Below are positions 6,830 to 9,059 of a stretch of DNA of 9,059 bases, in pieces. The DNA is from Acetobacteraceae bacterium (GTDB lineage: Bacteria; Pseudomonadota; Alphaproteobacteria; Acetobacterales; Acetobacteraceae), in assembly GCA_947478535.1 (NCBI GenBank), contig CANJXD010000208.1:1-9059 (forward strand), given 5' to 3'. A program made the translations under genes and the position numbers. Within the stretch, counting starts at the first letter, position 1, and the number at the start of each line of letters is the position of its first letter. Under the pieces are notes generated by a model that searched no databases, was not told the DNA's origin, and saw only the letters and a program-made list of their open reading frames with translations.

Positions 6830-7819
6830 TCAGGCCTGGACCAGGCTGTCCGGCACCGGCTGCCCCGCTTCGCGCAGGTAGCGGGCGGCGCCGGGGTGGA
6901 AGGGCAGGAAGGTGTTCTTGGTCCAGTTCGCCGCCACCGTTTCCGACGCCGCAGCGATCGCCTGGCGCAGCCGGGGGTTCTGGCCGAGCACGGACTTCGT
7001 GATCTCATACACCAGGTCTTCCGCCAGGCTGCGATGGCAGATGGCGAAGTTGTACATGCCGACGATGCTCAGCGGCCGGGTCTGGCTGCGATAGGTGCCC
7101 ATCGGCACCGTGCCCGGCGACAATTCGGGATACTGCGTCGTCAGGCGGCGCACTTCCTCCTCCGTGAAGTCGAGGTAGTTCACCTCCGCCTGGACCTCGA
7201 TCTCGCTGAAGGCCGGCACCGGCACGCCGGAGGCGAACAGGAAGCAATCCAGCAGGCCGTCCTGGATCTGCCCGACCAGGTCGGAGGCGGACCCGTAGCG
7301 GACGGCGGAAGGCCGCACGCCCAAAGTGTTCAGCAATTGCGGGTAGTAGGTCCCCGGCGTTCCCCCCCGCGGCCCGACGCCGACGCTCCGCCCACCGAGC
7401 TGGCTGTGGTTGGTGATGCCGCTGCGCTTCAGGGCGATGCCGTGGAAGGGCGTGTCGTACATGGGGAACAGCGCCCGGATGTCCCGGAAGCGGTTGCCCT
7501 GGGTCCAGTCGCCCTGGCCGTTCCAGGCCTGGAGCGCGACACCCATGGTCGCCATGCCCAGTTCCACCTCACGCCGGTTCACCAGGATGATGTTCTGGTT
7601 CGGCCCCTGGGTGGTGCGGTAGGAGATGGCAACCCCCGTCGCCTCCTGCGCCATCTGCCCCCAGGCCGGGCCATACAGGGCATAAGTGCCGCCAGGGGCA
7701 GCAGTGCCCATGTTCAGCGCGCGCGGCCAAGCGGCGTTGCGCGGCTGCGCAATGGCGGGACTGAGTAACGAAGATGACGCGCCCAGGACCGAGGCGGCAA
7801 GGATATGGCGGCGACGCAT
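6830..7819 (-). CDS. TAXI-family TRAP transporter solute-binding protein
   Basis: A 329-residue periplasmic receptor of the TAXI class, which normally captures an organic solute and hands it to a fused TRAP membrane protein. Residues 1-24 are an export signal: RRRHIL, then a hydrophobic run, then SPAIA before Q25. The paired arginines followed by HIL resemble a Tat motif, so either Tat or Sec is possible. The mature start LNMGTAAPGGTYALYGPAWGQMA (about 35-57) is the TAXI signature around the ligand cleft. LGGRSVGVGPRGGTPGTYYPQLL (about 144-166) and YGSASDLVGQIQDGLLDCFLF (about 178-198) are typical second-lobe segments. The start at 7819 is fixed by GGGAGGA 6 nt upstream (7826-7832); an in-frame ATG at 7834 lies upstream of that site. 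No TRAP permease gene flanks it, so it is an orphan here. The ligand cannot be deduced. Confidence 0.92.
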   Translation of the reverse strand: MRRRHILAASVLGASSSLLSPAIAQPRNAAWPRALNMGTAAPGGTYALYGPAWGQMAQEATGVAISYRTTQGPNQNIILVNRREVELGMATMGVALQAWNGQGDWTQGNRFRDIRALFPMYDTPFHGIALKRSGITNHSQLGGRSVGVGPRGGTPGTYYPQLLNTLGVRPSAVRYGSASDLVGQIQDGLLDCFLFASGVPVPAFSEIEVQAEVNYLDFTEEEVRRLTTQYPELSPGTVPMGTYRSQTRPLSIVGMYNFAICHRSLAEDLVYEITKSVLGQNPRLRQAIAAASETVAANWTKNTFLPFHPGAARYLREAGQPVPDSLVQA

Positions 7820-7931
7820 GTGGTTTCCTCCCATCGTTGCTCCATAGTCCCGCATTACCGGCGGATTGCAAGAACCGGCATGTGATGGTGGGGCTTGCGC
7901 GGAACCCGGCTTCGGCCACATCCCTGTCGCC

Positions 7932-8357
7932 ATGCTGCACCTGATCAAGCTCTGTGTCGGGCCGAAGGAAGTCGCGGAACTCGCCGCCGGCCAGGCCCGC
8001 CGCGCCGTACTGGATCCGCCGCTGCGCCATCAGACGCGGATGGCGCCGAAGCGGGCGGCCGAATTGCTGGATGGCGGGTCGCTCTACTGGGTGCTGGCCG
8101 GCTTCGTGCGGGTGCGGCAGAGGCTGATCGATATCCGCGAGGAAGCCTGGGACGACGGGTCTTCCTGCGTCGGGTTGGTGCTGGATCCGGAGTTGGTACT
8201 GGTGGAACCGCGGCCGCAGAAGCCCTTCCAGGGCTGGCGCTACCTGGACCCCGCCGCCGCGCCGCTGGATGCGCCGAAGGGCACCGTCCCCGCCACAGGG
8301 CTGGACCAGCTTCCCCCCGCCCTGCGGCGAGAGTTGGAAGCCCTGTGCCTGATCTGA
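7932..8357 (+). CDS. DUF1489 family protein
   Basis: A 141-residue soluble protein of a conserved alphaproteobacterial family without known function. The family pattern is complete: HLIKLCVG at the N-terminus (residues 3-10), TRMAPKRAAELLDGGSLYWVL (35-55), VRVRQRLIDI (59-68), LVLDPELV (82-89) and PRPQKPFQGWRYL (93-105). The C-terminal tail, proline- and leucine-rich, matches the usual length. I start it at 7932 because HLIKLCVG normally follows the initiator Met directly; the in-frame ATG at 7866 would add 22 residues of no family resemblance. No good ribosome site precedes it, so it may be translated from a near-leaderless mRNA. It diverges from the TAXI receptor gene with 112 nt between starts. 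There is no signal peptide or transmembrane segment. Confidence 0.9.
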   Translation: MLHLIKLCVGPKEVAELAAGQARRAVLDPPLRHQTRMAPKRAAELLDGGSLYWVLAGFVRVRQRLIDIREEAWDDGSSCVGLVLDPELVLVEPRPQKPFQGWRYLDPAAAPLDAPKGTVPATGLDQLPPALRRELEALCLI

Positions 8358-8403
8358 TGGGTCGGCCATAGCCGCCGCCCGAGGTGGTCCTTTCAGGACA
8401 CAC

Positions 8404-8435
8404 TCCCGGCATTGCTGGGAAAGTTACCGTTTTTT
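8404..8435 (+). terminator. Possible terminator after the DUF1489 gene
   Basis: TCCCGGC (8404-8410) pairs with GCTGGGA (8414-8420), one wobble included, around ATT. A run of six T follows at 8430-8435, after a 9-nt gap that is longer than in a classical terminator. A smaller stem, GTCCT/AGGAC, lies just upstream. Termination is plausible but not certain. Confidence 0.4.
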
Positions 8436-8549
8436 CAGGCTCGCCCCATCACGCTGTGAGGGCGAATCGCGCAGACTCTGCTTCTCGACGGCGTTTCCCC
8501 CCGGGCGCCAGAGATCGCTCTACAACCGTCCCGGATCAGGAACGCACCC

Positions 8550-8798
8550 ATGCGCATGACCATTCGCCTTCTGCTTGCCGCCGCCACCATCGGCGCGCCG
8601 CTGCTCCTCACGGCCCCGGCCAGCGCTGCCAGCCCCACCACGCCCGCCGGCTACGAGGAAGTCGCCACGGCGCGCGATGGCGCCCAGGCCCGCCCGCAGC
8701 GCCGCCAGCGCCGGGACGCCAGCGCGCAGCGCCGCAACCGCAGCACGCATCGCCAGCAGGCCCGCCGCGCTCGCACCACGCCGGCCGGCCAGGGCTGA
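8550..8798 (+). CDS. Small secreted arginine-rich protein, function unknown
   Basis: An 82-residue protein I do not recognise. Residues 1-26 are a classical Sec signal peptide: MRMTIR, a hydrophobic run LLLAAATIGAPLLLTAP, then ASA before A27. The mature part of about 56 residues is low in complexity and strongly basic, with 13 Arg, 7 Gln, only 4 acidic residues and no Lys or Cys; the core RPQRRQRRDASAQRRNR looks internally repetitive. The ribosome site AGGAA (8538-8542) lies 7 nt before the ATG at 8550, supporting the start; an in-frame ATG at 8556 is an alternative. It is followed by an 8-bp hairpin, so it appears to be a single-gene unit. A disordered periplasmic polycation that binds nucleic acid, anionic polysaccharide or membrane lipid is a guess from composition. 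No convincing promoter was found in 8436-8537. Confidence 0.7.
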   Translation: MRMTIRLLLAAATIGAPLLLTAPASAASPTTPAGYEEVATARDGAQARPQRRQRRDASAQRRNRSTHRQQARRARTTPAGQG

Positions 8799-8817
8799 GC
8801 CACCGGTCGCTTTTTAC

Positions 8818-8845
8818 GGCGCCCGAAACCGGGCGCCCGCTTTCG
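8818..8845 (+). terminator. Hairpin downstream of the arginine-rich protein gene
   Basis: GGCGCCCG (8818-8825) and CGGGCGCC (8830-8837) form a perfect 8-bp stem with an AAAC loop, 20 nt after the stop codon. The tail CGCTTTCGG is only weakly T-rich, so this is a possible rather than a strong intrinsic terminator. Confidence 0.5.
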
Positions 8846-8865
8846 GTGGCGGCCATTTTCCCGGC

Positions 8866-8957
8866 AGGCCTTCGCCGACGAGGCCGATCTGGTGGCACCC
8901 CTCGGGGTTCTGCCCGGGGTCGGCCCCTTCGGGCCGGTCGCAGCGATGCGGCCGGCC
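8866..8957. other. Hairpin-rich non-coding stretch before the tandem array
   Basis: No coding frame is convincing here. Several short palindromes follow one another: GGCCT/AGGCC (8867-8885), ACCCC/GGGGT (8897-8908), CGGCCC/GGGCCG around CTTC (8921-8936, extendable by wobble pairs) and GGCCGGCC (8950-8957). In DNA this GC-rich some pairing is expected by chance. It might be a structured untranslated region, a small RNA or decayed repeat units. Confidence 0.3.
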
Positions 8958-8959
8958 CT

Positions 8960-9059
8960 TTCTTTTTGCCGGGTCCCCCGGCGGGTTCTTTTTGCCGGGT
9001 CCCCCGGCGGGTTCTTTTTGCCGGGTCCCCCGGCGGGTTCTTTTTGCCGGGTCCCCCGG
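8960..9059 (+). repeat. Tandem 26-bp repeat of terminator-like hairpins
   Basis: Three complete identical units (8960-8985, 8986-9011, 9012-9037) and 22 nt of a fourth (9038-9059) run into the window edge. Each unit begins TTCTTTTT, continues with GCCGGG-TCC-CCCGGC (a perfect 6-bp stem with a 3-nt loop) and ends GGG. Because units abut, each hairpin is followed by GGG and then the next TTCTTTTT, the form of an intrinsic terminator on the plus strand. Identity between units suggests recent expansion by slippage or unequal crossover. Total copy number is unknown. Confidence 0.95.

Noticed and set aside
7820..7931. Promoter for the TAXI receptor gene (TTGCAA about 19 nt before TATGGA on the minus strand)
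   Set aside because: The spacer is too long and the -10 match poor; it is not strong enough to list as a feature.
8960..9059. The end array as a CRISPR
   Set aside because: Units are directly adjacent with no unique spacers, so it is a simple tandem repeat.

Overview
The window looks like chromosome of a high-GC alphaproteobacterium. Acetobacteraceae (Roseomonas-like) is my best guess from codon bias, the alphaproteobacterial form of the sdhC-sdhD-sdhA order, a DUF1489 protein and a TAXI-type TRAP receptor; no rRNA or other marker is present to prove it. I see no transposase, phage gene, tRNA, CRISPR array or plasmid function.

Layout from left to right. (1) Positions 1-1489, minus strand: the start of a succinate dehydrogenase operon, sdhC-sdhD-sdhA, with sdhA running off the left edge. 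A plausible sigma70-type promoter lies near 1589-1616. (2) 1490-1771: divergent intergenic region with an AT-rich dyad. (3) 1772-3019, plus strand: an unassigned FAD-dependent oxidoreductase of the DAO/GlpO fold. (4) 3019-3153: convergent intergenic gap filled almost entirely by two large palindromes. (5) 3154-4173, minus strand: an aspartate-semialdehyde dehydrogenase (Asd) family protein in which the catalytic cysteine and the catalytic histidine positions are both replaced, although the rest of the fold is well conserved. (6) 4337-6652, minus strand: a transmembrane chemoreceptor (sensor-HAMP-PAS-MCP signalling domain) whose Shine-Dalgarno region sits in a perfect 9-bp inverted repeat. (7) 6830-7819, minus strand: a TAXI-family TRAP solute receptor with no membrane component beside it, ending in a strong terminator hairpin. 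(8) 7932-8357, plus strand: a DUF1489 protein. (9) 8550-8798, plus strand: a small, secreted, arginine-rich protein. (10) 8799-9059: non-coding, hairpin-rich DNA ending in a 26-bp tandem repeat, each unit shaped like a miniature intrinsic terminator; the array continues past the right edge.

Only the sdh genes clearly act together: SdhC and SdhD anchor SdhA (and a presumed SdhB further left) as complex II. The others look like single-gene units separated by hairpins. The most notable points are the Asd-family protein without its catalytic residues, the tandem terminator-like array, the large palindromes between convergent genes, and the hairpin covering the chemoreceptor ribosome binding site. 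None of this amounts to a demonstrable new multi-gene system.
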